64,000 nucleotides of DNA, taken from JANQMY01 sp965228775 (lineage in GTDB: Bacteria > Pseudomonadota > Alphaproteobacteria > JANQMY01). The notes under the pieces are model-generated. The model worked only from the letters and a program-made list of their open reading frames with translations. It did no database searches and was not told where the DNA came from. A program made the position numbers and the translations under genes. Every line of letters begins with the position of its first letter. Within the stretch, counting starts at the first letter, position 1. Positions 25,521 to 33,040 of this stretch are shown here, piece by piece. The stretch lies in the NCBI GenBank assembly GCA_965228775.1, contig OZ245840.1:3906001-3970000 (forward strand). The letters are read 5' to 3'.

Positions 25521-27881
25521 ATGGATACGCCATCAAACAAAACACGCCGCAAATACTGGTTTGGCGGGCAAAAATCCGATGGGCAGGACAAGGCCTTTGA
25601 AGAAGCCTTGAACCCGGAGATTTGGGAGAAAGGCAATGCTGAGGAGTGGGATGCCTATTGGTACACAGGCATGCCCGTCCCGTCGGTCTTCAAAGCATTA
25701 GAACCTGGGAAAACGGTCAATCACATCCCCGGAAACACGGGATTGACGGTCAAGAGCCTGCTGCACGACACGCTCGACAAAGCCCGGGGGCGTCTCAAGG
25801 GACACGCGCATGCAGACCGCTTCGGATTTTTTCCCCGCGTCTATTCGATGCCGGAAGATTATTTTGCACTGCAGGAGGCCGCTGCGGAGGAGCCCGGCAA
25901 GCTCTGGATACAAAAGCCGAAAGGTTTGTCGCGGGGGCGGGGCATTCAAGTGCTGCAGGATGCAGCTCTTGCGCCAAAGAGCGACGACTGGATGGTGCAG
26001 GAATATCTGCATCGTCCGCATCTGTATGACGGTCATAAATATGTTTTGCGATGCTATGTGGTGGTACGCTCCGTCGATCCACTGCGTGTCTATTGGTACA
26101 AGGAAGGGTTTGCGAAGCTGGCATCCGAGAAATACTCCACCGATCCCAACAGCCTTAAAAACCTTTTCGTCCACCTGACCAACCCTGATGTGAATGAAGG
26201 AAACGAAGAATCGCCGGCTTCGGTGGTCTTTATTTCATTCACAAAGTTTCGCCAGTGGTTGCACGCGCAAGGACATGACGACGAGAAAATATTTCAGGAT
26301 CTCGAAGATCTCATTGTGCTGACAATGATGTCGGCCCGGGAACGCATGCTCAGCCGCGTTACGGCCAATGATGTGTATGCGGATGGGTGTTATGAATTGT
26401 TTGGTCTTGATTGCATGCTGGACGCAGATCTAAAGCCGTGGATTTTGGAATGCAATCTCAGCCCGTCTCTCGATGTGTGTTCCGCGCCGGAAGATGGCGG
26501 TATCGACGAAGCGCGCATAAAACGCCAGGTGGTGTTCGATATTGTTTCGATGATCGGTGCGAATGAAAACCATCCCGATTGGTCCCGTCTTTCATTCGAG
26601 GAAAAAATAAGGGCCGAATGGGACTGGGAACAATCCAGGTGCGGTGATTTTCGATCCGTCTTTCCCGGGGAAACCCCAGAGCGGTACCTCACGTGTTTCC
26701 CTGTGCCCAGGTATAGCGATTTGGTATTGGCGGAACATGCAGCCGGCCGGGAAATGCCCTCTCTCAGCCTGGAGCCGAATGCGGTAGATGAATTCGTGGC
26801 GGACGATGCGTTGGCGTTGTTTTCGAAACAATCAGAAAGCTTCTTCACGCCCAACCCGACGGCCTCTTGGATCTGGTTGCAACTGGCGGAAGGGCTGACG
26901 CCCGCTCAAATTATCGATTTGCTCTGCAAGGAAACGAGTGCGCCGGTAAATCAAGTGTCGCGCGACGTTTGGGATACGCTTGCAGATTGGGCTCAAAAAG
27001 GGCTGGTGCGCTTGACGGACCAATTGCCGTCGGAAAGCCCGACGGTGCCAGCAGTAGGCAATGGCGAATGGGCTGGCGATACCGTGGTTCGCATGGGCGA
27101 GACCGCATGCAGGGTGCGATATACTCATGGTCCGGTGGGGCAGCGCCTTGAGGCTTACGCCAGCGCGCTTCCACTTACGACTAGCGTGCCGCAGACCACG
27201 ATCGATGTAGTGGAAGGAGCGCAAGGTTATACCATGTTGCGGGGAACGCGGGTCGTTGCCTCGGATGTTCGATTGAGCCGGATCGTCCCCTTGTTGAATC
27301 GGGAGTTGCTTGGCGATATCGCGGAAACGAATGGCGGCCAGGGAGTCCTGCGCGGTGCCTTGGTTTCGACGGAAAAGAGATCCTTTCTTGTGCTGGGCGG
27401 TAAAGAACAGGGGTGGGATTCTCTCGCCTGTGCCCTTGCAGAGGCAGAATCAGCGTCGATCCTGGGCGGCGGTGTACGCCTTGGGCAAACTTCCGGTTCC
27501 GTCGAAGTGTTGCCTTTGCCTATTTGGCTAGATGATATGTATACAGAGGAGTTTGAGTCCAGCCGGAATGTGAAGCTATCCGGTCATATTCACGAGCTGG
27601 CCGTCGGTTCACCGGTGCGTCTAGTCGATGTGAAAGGTTACGTGTTGAACCGATCGATTCAAGTTGATGCGATCATCTTGCCGGTAATTTCTGAAAGTGG
27701 TGAGGAAGACGAAATTGAGGAAGTTTCTGCAGCGGACGCATTGCCCCAGCTTTGGTCGCATGTGGTGCAGGGCACAAGTGATCCGGCGCGGTTCGTTGAG
27801 TGGCTGCAGGGGGAGACTATATGCCGTGTGCCGATGAAGTCGCCCACGGAAGCGGCCGGTAAGTTTCTTTCCGGACTGTAG
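25521..27881 (+). CDS. TTLL-like ATP-grasp ligase fused to PqqD-like and degenerate HPr-kinase-like domains
   Basis: This protein has 786 residues and three parts. (1) Residues about 1-390 are a tubulin-tyrosine-ligase-like ATP-grasp domain: KPKGLSRGRGIQV (132-144), VQEYLHRPHLYDGHKYVLR, DPLRVYWYKEG, KNLFVHLTNPDVN and the metal/ATP-binding ELFGLD...LKPWILECNLSPSL with Glu310 and Asn312. These match eukaryotic TTLL motifs closely, so it is probably catalytic, adding an amino acid to a carboxylate. (2) Residues about 440-500 (NPTASWIWLQLAEGLTPAQI) look like PqqD, the peptide-recognition fold of RiPP enzymes. (3) Residues about 515-775 resemble HprK, but the P-loop position reads LGGKEQGWDSL and lacks the GKS/T signature. 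Only a weak ribosome binding site precedes the ATG. The target is unknown. A Glu-rich peptide gene lies tail to tail 93 bp away. Confidence 0.85.
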   Translation: MDTPSNKTRRKYWFGGQKSDGQDKAFEEALNPEIWEKGNAEEWDAYWYTGMPVPSVFKALEPGKTVNHIPGNTGLTVKSLLHDTLDKARGRLKGHAHADRFGFFPRVYSMPEDYFALQEAAAEEPGKLWIQKPKGLSRGRGIQVLQDAALAPKSDDWMVQEYLHRPHLYDGHKYVLRCYVVVRSVDPLRVYWYKEGFAKLASEKYSTDPNSLKNLFVHLTNPDVNEGNEESPASVVFISFTKFRQWLHAQGHDDEKIFQDLEDLIVLTMMSARERMLSRVTANDVYADGCYELFGLDCMLDADLKPWILECNLSPSLDVCSAPEDGGIDEARIKRQVVFDIVSMIGANENHPDWSRLSFEEKIRAEWDWEQSRCGDFRSVFPGETPERYLTCFPVPRYSDLVLAEHAAGREMPSLSLEPNAVDEFVADDALALFSKQSESFFTPNPTASWIWLQLAEGLTPAQIIDLLCKETSAPVNQVSRDVWDTLADWAQKGLVRLTDQLPSESPTVPAVGNGEWAGDTVVRMGETACRVRYTHGPVGQRLEAYASALPLTTSVPQTTIDVVEGAQGYTMLRGTRVVASDVRLSRIVPLLNRELLGDIAETNGGQGVLRGALVSTEKRSFLVLGGKEQGWDSLACALAEAESASILGGGVRLGQTSGSVEVLPLPIWLDDMYTEEFESSRNVKLSGHIHELAVGSPVRLVDVKGYVLNRSIQVDAIILPVISESGEEDEIEEVSAADALPQLWSHVVQGTSDPARFVEWLQGETICRVPMKSPTEAAGKFLSGL

Positions 27882-27913
27882 CTCAGGTTGGGCGCGTTGG
27901 TATAGTGATAGAA

Positions 27914-27948
27914 GAAAGGCAGCACCTGCGTTTGCGGTGCCGCCCTTC
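27914..27948 (-). terminator. Terminator between the TTLL fusion and Glu-rich peptide genes
   Basis: A strong stem pairs GGC-A-GCACC/GC with GC/GGTGC-C-GCC around a four-base loop, extended by GAA/TTC. Read on the minus strand it is followed by TTTCTTCT, as expected for a terminator of the small peptide gene (stop at 27975). It can also limit read-through from the convergent ligase gene. Confidence 0.55.
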
Positions 27949-27974
27949 AATTCCGATAAAGGAGGACAGAGGAA

Positions 27975-28229
27975 CTATTCAGCAGAAGCTTCTGCTTCAG
28001 CTTCGCCCTCAGCCTTCGCTTCACCTTCAGCTTCGCCTTCGGCTTTTGCTTCACCTTCAGCTTTTGCTTCGGTGGCTTCCGCAGCAGCTTCAGCTTCCGC
28101 AACGACCAATGTCTTGCTTTCGGCAAATGCGTCGGTGGTGAGTGCACCAGCTACAAGAAGCGGTGCTGCATAAACCAAGCCCTTCGAAAGTTTGCCGAGG
28201 AGCTTCTGACGTTCTTCTGTTTTAGACAC
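27975..28229 (-). CDS. Small protein with hydrophobic leader and Glu/Ala/Gly/Lys repeat tail (candidate ligase substrate)
   Basis: This is an 84-residue protein starting with GTG, preceded by AAAGGG eight bases upstream. Residues 1-16 are polar and basic, residues 17-32 are hydrophobic (GLVYAAPLLVAGALTT), then AFA-ES, a possible signal-peptidase site. Alternatively the whole N-terminus may be a RiPP-type leader. Residues 44-84 are low complexity: 15 of 41 are Glu, mostly at every second position. The hexamer AKAEGE occurs three times (55-60, 61-66, 71-76), and the chain ends in Glu. The tail resembles acidic tubulin C-termini, the natural targets of TTLL enzymes, and a TTLL-type ligase gene lies convergently next to it. 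That link is inference. Alternatives are an acidic structural, metal-binding or secreted peptide. Confidence 0.65.
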   Translation of the reverse strand: MSKTEERQKLLGKLSKGLVYAAPLLVAGALTTDAFAESKTLVVAEAEAAAEATEAKAEGEAKAEGEAEGEAKAEGEAEAEASAE

Positions 28230-28270
28230 TAAACTAACCCTTTGTGAGTTTACCCAATCCTGCCGTTGCG

Positions 28271-28300
28271 AATGTTAGGGATAGAGCGGTCACAGAGCAA
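28271..28300 (-). promoter_or_regulatory. Candidate sigma-70-type promoter for the Glu-rich peptide gene
   Basis: On the minus strand TTGCTC (28300-28295) and TAACAT (28276-28271) are separated by 18 bp and lie about 40 bp upstream of the GTG start of the peptide gene. This is a moderate match to the -35/-10 consensus. It was found by eye only. Confidence 0.3.
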
Positions 28301-28373
28301 GTCGCATGATTTCCCGATTTCGTGAGCGCTATCGATGTTTTGTCGGGCTGATCAGATCGAAACAAAGCCCTCG

Positions 28374-29000
28374 TCACTGGTTTCCTGACGTTGACAGATG
28401 AAGCACCAAGTTAAGCGCGAGCTCTTGGTGCAGGTTGCTCTGTTTGCGTGTGGTTAGAAGTGGGTTGTTCAATCCTTGTGTTATCACCAAGAGCGCATCG
28501 GCCATTATTTTGGCGTCACCGGCGCGAACAAAGCCGGATTTCTGGCCAAGTTCGATAAAGCGCTGGTAGTGAGACAAAACATGCGCTTGCCGTTCGCGAA
28601 AGGCGTCGCGGATCGATTTGCTTTGCGGCAATTGCGCCAATGCGGCCCTGAAGGCCAAGGCGTAGCGGGTGAAGTAAGAGACCACGTCATCGACAAAATC
28701 CGTCAAAACCGGCTCTAATCCCCGATCCAGCAGATCATCAATGCGCAGGCCCTGTTCAGCCACTTTCACCAGTTCGTCTAAAGCCAGGTCGAAGGCGGCG
28801 GCCAAAGCTTCGTCCTTCGACGGGAAGTAGCTGAAGAATGTGGCTGGAGAACTTTCGGCCCGGCGCGCGGCCGATTCGGCGGTGAAGCCGCCATTTTCGC
28901 AGATTTCCGCCAATGTTGCCGCCGCCAGGCGGTCATAGGTGCGTTGAGCTTTGCCACGGGAAGGGCGCGGGGCGCGGGTTTCTTGTGTCTGAACCATCAT
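28374..29000 (-). CDS. TetR family transcriptional regulator
   Basis: This 208-residue protein has an N-terminal helix-turn-helix of the TetR type (about residues 18-65: TYDRLAAATLAEICENGGFTA overall region, then AARRAESSPATFFSYFPSKDEAL). The C-terminal two thirds are a helical ligand-binding domain of ordinary length. The gene is divergent from the nitroreductase/flavin monooxygenase/enoyl-CoA hydratase run. An inverted repeat sits in the 98-bp gap, so it probably represses that run in response to an aromatic or acyl-CoA ligand. It also reads toward the Glu-rich peptide gene 144 bp downstream, which seems to have its own promoter. Confidence 0.9.
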   Translation of the reverse strand: MMVQTQETRAPRPSRGKAQRTYDRLAAATLAEICENGGFTAESAARRAESSPATFFSYFPSKDEALAAAFDLALDELVKVAEQGLRIDDLLDRGLEPVLTDFVDDVVSYFTRYALAFRAALAQLPQSKSIRDAFRERQAHVLSHYQRFIELGQKSGFVRAGDAKIMADALLVITQGLNNPLLTTRKQSNLHQELALNLVLHLSTSGNQ

Positions 29001-29035
29001 AATCTGTACACTCTATCTATATTTATTGATTAAAA

Positions 29036-29052
29036 CTAGAGCTTGACTCTAG
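29036..29052. promoter_or_regulatory. Inverted repeat, candidate TetR operator
   Basis: CTAGAG and CTCTAG are separated by five bases (CTTGA), giving a 17-bp dyad in the 98-bp gap between the divergent TetR gene and the nitroreductase gene. The size and location are typical for a TetR-family operator controlling both directions. Confidence 0.45.
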
Positions 29053-29098
29053 AAATGGTTTCACGCACCCTCATTATCAAGAGACAAAAGGAGGAATC

Positions 29099-29761
29099 AT
29101 GTCCGCTGACGCGCTGTATGAAATGATGAGCACCCAACGGGCCATTCGCCGTCTGCGAAGTGACCCCATTCCTAATGATGTGATGTCTCGGATTTTGACG
29201 GCCGCCACATGGGCGCCTTCGGGCGGTAACCAGCAACCCTGGCGGATGATCGTGGTGCGTGACGGCGCGAAGAAAAAGGCGCTGGGCGAGATGTATACGG
29301 CGCTTTGGGAAAAATTCGCGGCCATGTACCGCCAGCGGTTCGAAGGTTTAAGCGCGGAAGAGCAAGCCAAGGAAGAAAAGACGATCGCGGCTGGCGATTA
29401 TCTGTGTGCGCATTTTCACGAAGTGCCGGCCGTGGCGATTGTTTGTTTCAATCCAAAAATGATGGCGGTGACGGATGCGAAACAAGACCGGATATCTGTG
29501 GTGGGTGGTGGATCTGTCTATCCGGCCGTTCAAAACTTCATGCTGGCTTGCCGCGCGGAAGGTGTTGGATGTGTCCTGACCACATTGCTGTGTCAGGTCG
29601 AAGGTGATGTGAAAGCTCTGCTGAACATACCGGATGATTGGTACACCTGTGCGGCAGTTCCCATGGGTTACCCTGTCGGTGGCGGCTATGGCCCGATCAA
29701 GCGGCGCGGAGCCGGCGAACTCTTCTTCGAAGATGGTTGGAAAAATCCAATTTCACTTTAA
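29099..29761 (+). CDS. Nitroreductase family flavoprotein
   Basis: This 220-residue protein has the classic FMN-binding start: TQRAIRRLRSDPIPNDV, then the WAPSGGNQQPWRMIVVRD block that wraps the phosphate of FMN. A C-terminal GYPVGGGYGPIKRR segment is the usual second flavin contact. Members reduce nitro groups, quinones or flavins with NAD(P)H. A perfect AGGAGG ribosome binding site precedes the ATG. It is first in a three-gene set with a flavin-dependent monooxygenase that would need reduced flavin, so it could act as that enzyme's reductase. That pairing is inferred from position. Confidence 0.9.
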   Translation: MSADALYEMMSTQRAIRRLRSDPIPNDVMSRILTAATWAPSGGNQQPWRMIVVRDGAKKKALGEMYTALWEKFAAMYRQRFEGLSAEEQAKEEKTIAAGDYLCAHFHEVPAVAIVCFNPKMMAVTDAKQDRISVVGGGSVYPAVQNFMLACRAEGVGCVLTTLLCQVEGDVKALLNIPDDWYTCAAVPMGYPVGGGYGPIKRRGAGELFFEDGWKNPISL

Positions 29762-29777
29762 GACAAAGGAGGGACCG

Positions 29778-30971
29778 ATGACGGACGCTTTTCAAGCCCT
29801 AGAACCGCATCTTGCCCAGGGCATCGCGGCCATCCGGTCGTTTCAAAACGAAATCGAGAGGCGTACTGACGAAATCGAGACGGCAAAGCAAGTGCCGGCC
29901 GATTTGGTTGAAAACCTGCGGGATCATCGATTGTTCGCCATGGCCATTCCCAAGTCGCTCGGCGGCGACCAATGCGATGTGGCCGAAATCCTCCAAGCTA
30001 TCGAGGAAGCCTCTTATGCCGACAGCGCAGTTGGCTGGCTGGCGATGATCTATCTGACAACTGCCACAACGGCGTCGTCTCTGTCTCCTGAATGGGCGGA
30101 AAAAATCTACGGCGCCAAGAACCGTGTGCCGATCACGGCGGGAGCGACGGCACCCACAGGCAAGGGCAAGGTGGTCGATGGCGGTGTTGAAGTTACCGGC
30201 CGCTGGCAGTGGGGGTCCGGCACCCATCATGCGGACTGGATCTGCGGTGGCACCATGGTGCAAGACGGGGACGATATGCTCCGTTTTCCCACGGGTGAGC
30301 CTATGGTCCACGTCATGTATTTCGAGAAGTCTCAAGTGAAACTGCACGACAATTGGGACCCTTCCGGATTGCGCGGCACGGGTAGTGTGGATTTCGAAGT
30401 GGAAAACGCCTTTGTCCCTGAAGGCCGCTGGACGGTGCTGGGCGCTTCAAAGCGGACAATCGATGCACCGCTTTACCGCTTTCCCTTCTTCGGGTTGTTC
30501 GCGGCAGCCGTGGCATCTGTGCCGCTCGGAATTGCCCGCCGCGCTGTCGATGATTTTGCGGAGCTTGCCCGAAAAAAGATTCCTGCGTGGCAGAAGAAAA
30601 CCATCAATGAATCGTCGCTCACCCAGCTTGAACTTGGAAAAGCCGAAGCCCTGGTCGAAGGGGCCCATCGTTATCTGGCTCATACGGTCGAAGAGGTATG
30701 GGCTAAAATGGTGGCGGGCGAAAAACCAAGCCTGGAGGACCGGCGTCAACTGCGTATGGCCGCGACCCATGCAACGCTCATGTGCGCCGAAGCCGTCGAC
30801 AAACTGTACAATGCGGGCGGCGGCACATCGGTTCAGGGCTATTGCTCCATGCAGCGTCACTTCCGGGATATCCATACAGCGACGCAGCACCGGATGGTGG
30901 GTATTGGGGCTTTACAGCTTGCGGGTAATATAAAGCTCACCGACAAAGCGCCGGGTGCCACGCAACTCTAA
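29778..30971 (+). CDS. Acyl-CoA-dehydrogenase-fold flavin-dependent monooxygenase (HsaA/group D type)
   Basis: This 397-residue protein has the acyl-CoA dehydrogenase fold. The features point to the hydroxylase branch (HsaA, HpaB-C2-like, DszC-like): GRWQWGSGTHHADWICGG, LRGTGSVDFEVENAFVPEGR, and a C-terminal QRHFRDIHTATQHRMVG segment where hydroxylases differ from dehydrogenases. Such enzymes use reduced FMN and oxygen to hydroxylate aromatic rings or oxidise sulfur compounds. The ATG at 29778 has an AAAGGAGGG ribosome binding site and lies 16 bp after the nitroreductase. An ordinary acyl-CoA dehydrogenase is the alternative. Confidence 0.82.
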   Translation: MTDAFQALEPHLAQGIAAIRSFQNEIERRTDEIETAKQVPADLVENLRDHRLFAMAIPKSLGGDQCDVAEILQAIEEASYADSAVGWLAMIYLTTATTASSLSPEWAEKIYGAKNRVPITAGATAPTGKGKVVDGGVEVTGRWQWGSGTHHADWICGGTMVQDGDDMLRFPTGEPMVHVMYFEKSQVKLHDNWDPSGLRGTGSVDFEVENAFVPEGRWTVLGASKRTIDAPLYRFPFFGLFAAAVASVPLGIARRAVDDFAELARKKIPAWQKKTINESSLTQLELGKAEALVEGAHRYLAHTVEEVWAKMVAGEKPSLEDRRQLRMAATHATLMCAEAVDKLYNAGGGTSVQGYCSMQRHFRDIHTATQHRMVGIGALQLAGNIKLTDKAPGATQL

Positions 30972-30993
30972 AAATCGGTACAGGGAACGTTCC

Positions 30994-31785
30994 ATGGACT
31001 ATGCCGGATACAAAACGCTTCGATTTGACTATGCGGGCCGTTTGCTCACCGTGACCATTGACAATGGCCCGGTCAATGCGGTCGATCACGATCTTCATGA
31101 GGAACTGTCCCGAGTTTTCGCGGATATTCAGAAAGACCAGGATTGCGATCTGGTTGTCCTCACCGGTCAGGGGCGGGCCTTTTGCGCTGGTGGTGACATG
31201 GAATGGTTTCAGGAAATGATCGATAACCCTGTCATGTTCCGGGACTTGGGGATGGACGCCAAACGTATTGTTTTCGATCTGCTGGAACTCGAAAAACCCA
31301 TCATTTGCAGGCTTAACGGTGCCGCTGCGGGGCTGGGGGCAAGCATTGCCCTTATGTGTGACGTGATCGTTGCGGATGAAAAGGCTGTGATCGGCGATCC
31401 GCATGTAAAGGTCGGCCTGGTGGCGGGGGACGGCGGTGCCGTTATTTGGCCACAGCTGATCGGCTATGCCCGGGCCAAGGAACTGTTGCTCACCGGCGAT
31501 TTGGTGCCCGCGCCCAAGGCCGAAGCGATGGGGCTTATCAATTATGCAGTGCCTACGGATCAATTAGATGCAAAAGTTGATGAAATCGCACAGAAAATTC
31601 TTGGCAATCCAAGATTTGCGGTGCGCTGGACAAAAACAGCCGCCAATATTCCTCTCAAGCAAATAGCGCATAGCGTAATGGATGCCGCTATCGCCTATGA
31701 GACGATCACGAACGCAACACAAGATCGTCAAGAGGCCGTGACTTCTTTCGTCGAGAAACGGCCGCCGAAATATACCGGTCAATAG
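30994..31785 (+). CDS. Enoyl-CoA hydratase/isomerase family protein
   Basis: This 263-residue crotonase-fold protein has the CoA-binding and oxyanion segments VVLTGQGRAFCAGGDMEWF and CRLNGAAAGLGASIALMCDV, and ends with the usual VTSFVEKRPPKYTG tail. It hydrates or isomerises enoyl-CoA intermediates. It follows the flavin monooxygenase by 22 bp, so a TetR-controlled degradation set for a ring or branched acid is likely. The start at 30994 was chosen because an upstream in-frame codon would overlap the previous gene and lies before the GGGA ribosome binding site. Confidence 0.9.
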   Translation: MDYAGYKTLRFDYAGRLLTVTIDNGPVNAVDHDLHEELSRVFADIQKDQDCDLVVLTGQGRAFCAGGDMEWFQEMIDNPVMFRDLGMDAKRIVFDLLELEKPIICRLNGAAAGLGASIALMCDVIVADEKAVIGDPHVKVGLVAGDGGAVIWPQLIGYARAKELLLTGDLVPAPKAEAMGLINYAVPTDQLDAKVDEIAQKILGNPRFAVRWTKTAANIPLKQIAHSVMDAAIAYETITNATQDRQEAVTSFVEKRPPKYTGQ

Positions 31786-32221
31786 AACCGCAAATCGTTT
31801 TGACAAGGATAATCGAGCCTATGTGACGCTCTGCTCACGCGTGTTCAACAAACGCGGAGATTGCAATTGTTCGATTGTTTTTCGCAAATTCGCGGTGTTA
31901 GGGTCTCCCCGCACTAAATGATTTTGGGTGTAGGGATAGGCAACACAACAAGAGACCGAAACCGGTCATAAAAGCTCACTGTTATTGTGTTTTTGATTGC
32001 AGGCGCGCGGGCGAATGACTCTAAGCGTGGAGCTTTTTTTATAAATAATCCGTAGTCTGAGTTAGTGTAACTCAACGCCGGCCAAGTGCTGTTTGGCCGT
32101 CGACGATACGACTCGGCTTGTCCAGACCCTCAAAATCAGAATCTGGGGAAAAATGAACGAAAAGCGGCGGCGTCTTTGCTGTCAGCTTTTCAACACCAAT
32201 GGAATGCAACAAGGAGAAGTC
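31786..32221 (+). other. Long leader region of the outer-membrane protein gene with two dyads
   Basis: This is 436 bp without a gene. Two perfect inverted repeats sit side by side: TGAGTTA-GTG-TAACTCA (32058-32074) and CGGCCAA-N7-TTGGCCG (32079-32099). An AT-rich TATAAATAAT stretch (about 32040-32049) precedes them and may be a -10 region. If so, the dyads would lie at the start of the transcript. The outer-membrane gene starts at 32222 behind AAGGAG. Confidence 0.45.
32058..32099. promoter_or_regulatory. Pair of adjacent perfect inverted repeats upstream of an outer-membrane protein gene
   Basis: The first dyad (7-3-7, 32058-32074) looks like an operator for a dimeric regulator. The second (7-7-7, 32079-32099) is GC-rich and could fold into an mRNA hairpin. 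They lie 120-165 bp upstream of the barrel-protein start codon. I cannot name a cognate regulator. Confidence 0.35.
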
Positions 32222-32965
32222 ATGACCTCATTTTCATTGAAGACCAATTCCAGGAAAGCTGGTTTGGCACTGGGTGCTGCCCTGTCACTCACGGCAGCTG
32301 TTACGTTGACCGCAGGTCAGGCGGCAGCCGAAGAAAAGGACTGGTACGCATCGCTATTTGCGGGCGCAGTGGTTCCGACTGGTGATGTTGACTACACAAA
32401 TGGTACGACCACCGTCGACACGGGTTTTAGCACTGGTTTCACATTTGGCGGTGCGCTCGGCTACAAGTGGAACGATATCGATTTGGCGGGGTTCACACCA
32501 CGCACCGAGATCGAAGTGAACTATTCTGAAAATAATGTAAGCAGTCTGAACTTCTCGGGAAATGGACCGGGCTTTGAAAACGTATTCGAAGGCAGCCAAG
32601 CATCGTCCGTCAGCATTTTGGGCAACATCTTTATTGATGGTCCGGAATTGCTTGACACCGGCATTGTTCCATATGTGGGCGGTGGCGTTGGTTTGGCGAT
32701 CACCAACCACAATGTCTTCTACAATGCCGGCCTGAACCTGAACGATGACGGCGACACATCATTCACCTGGCATGTTACCGGTGGCGTCAAATACCCGCTG
32801 ACGGATTCCGTCTCTCTGTTCACGGATGTTGGGTTTCGTCAGATCGTCAACGCATCCAGCGAACGGCGTTTTGACGCCCTGCCGATTGCCGGTGGTGGCG
32901 GTGGTCTTTTCGAAGACGACATCAACTCTGTCTATGTTCGCAGTGGCTTGACGATCGGCTTCTAA
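32222..32965 (+). CDS. Outer-membrane beta-barrel protein (OMP_b-brl type)
   Basis: This 247-residue protein has a Sec signal peptide (about residues 1-36, LTAGQAAAEE). The mature chain shows alternating amphipathic strands (DWYASLFAGAV, FTFGGALGYKW, TWHVTGGVKYPL, LFTDVGFRQI) and ends in the aromatic signature SGLTIGF, with a C-terminal Phe as recognised by the BAM complex. Family members are small eight-stranded barrels related to OmpA/Opa-type domains, with structural or adhesive roles. An AAGGAG ribosome binding site supports the ATG at 32222. It is a single-gene unit followed by a strong terminator. Confidence 0.88.
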   Translation: MTSFSLKTNSRKAGLALGAALSLTAAVTLTAGQAAAEEKDWYASLFAGAVVPTGDVDYTNGTTTVDTGFSTGFTFGGALGYKWNDIDLAGFTPRTEIEVNYSENNVSSLNFSGNGPGFENVFEGSQASSVSILGNIFIDGPELLDTGIVPYVGGGVGLAITNHNVFYNAGLNLNDDGDTSFTWHVTGGVKYPLTDSVSLFTDVGFRQIVNASSERRFDALPIAGGGGGLFEDDINSVYVRSGLTIGF

Positions 32966-32987
32966 TCGAGTTCCAAATCAGAAAAAA

Positions 32988-33019
32988 TCGGGCGTCCTAA
33001 TGGGCGCCCGACTCTTTTT
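32988..33019. terminator. Strong bidirectional rho-independent terminator
   Basis: A ten-base-pair stem (TCGGGCGTCC with GGGCGCCCGA, one G-T pair) with a TAAT loop is followed by CTCTTTTT and preceded by six A residues, so it works on both strands. It separates the barrel-protein gene from the convergent GST-like gene. Confidence 0.85.
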
Positions 33020-33040
33020 GAATAGCGTCTTTCGACCGGC

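Noticed and set aside
25339..25545. Minus-strand 68-codon frame upstream of the TTLL fusion
   Set aside because: It overlaps the ligase start and has no ribosome binding site or recognisable pattern.
27881..27915. tRNA-like start GTAGCTCAGGTTGGGC just after the TTLL-fusion stop codon
   Set aside because: It resembles a D-arm but has no matching acceptor stem, anticodon arm or T-loop (GGTTCAAATC type) in the following 60 bases.
27957..27966. AAAGGAGG ribosome-binding-site-like sequence on the plus strand
   Set aside because: No ATG, GTG or TTG follows at a suitable distance; the next codons lie in the repeat tail of the minus-strand gene.
27937..28173. Plus-strand frame opposite the Glu-rich peptide gene (Ser/Ala/Phe/Pro-rich)
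   Set aside because: Low-complexity DNA opens frames on both strands. The minus frame has the ribosome binding site, leader-like N-terminus and downstream terminator; the plus frame has none.
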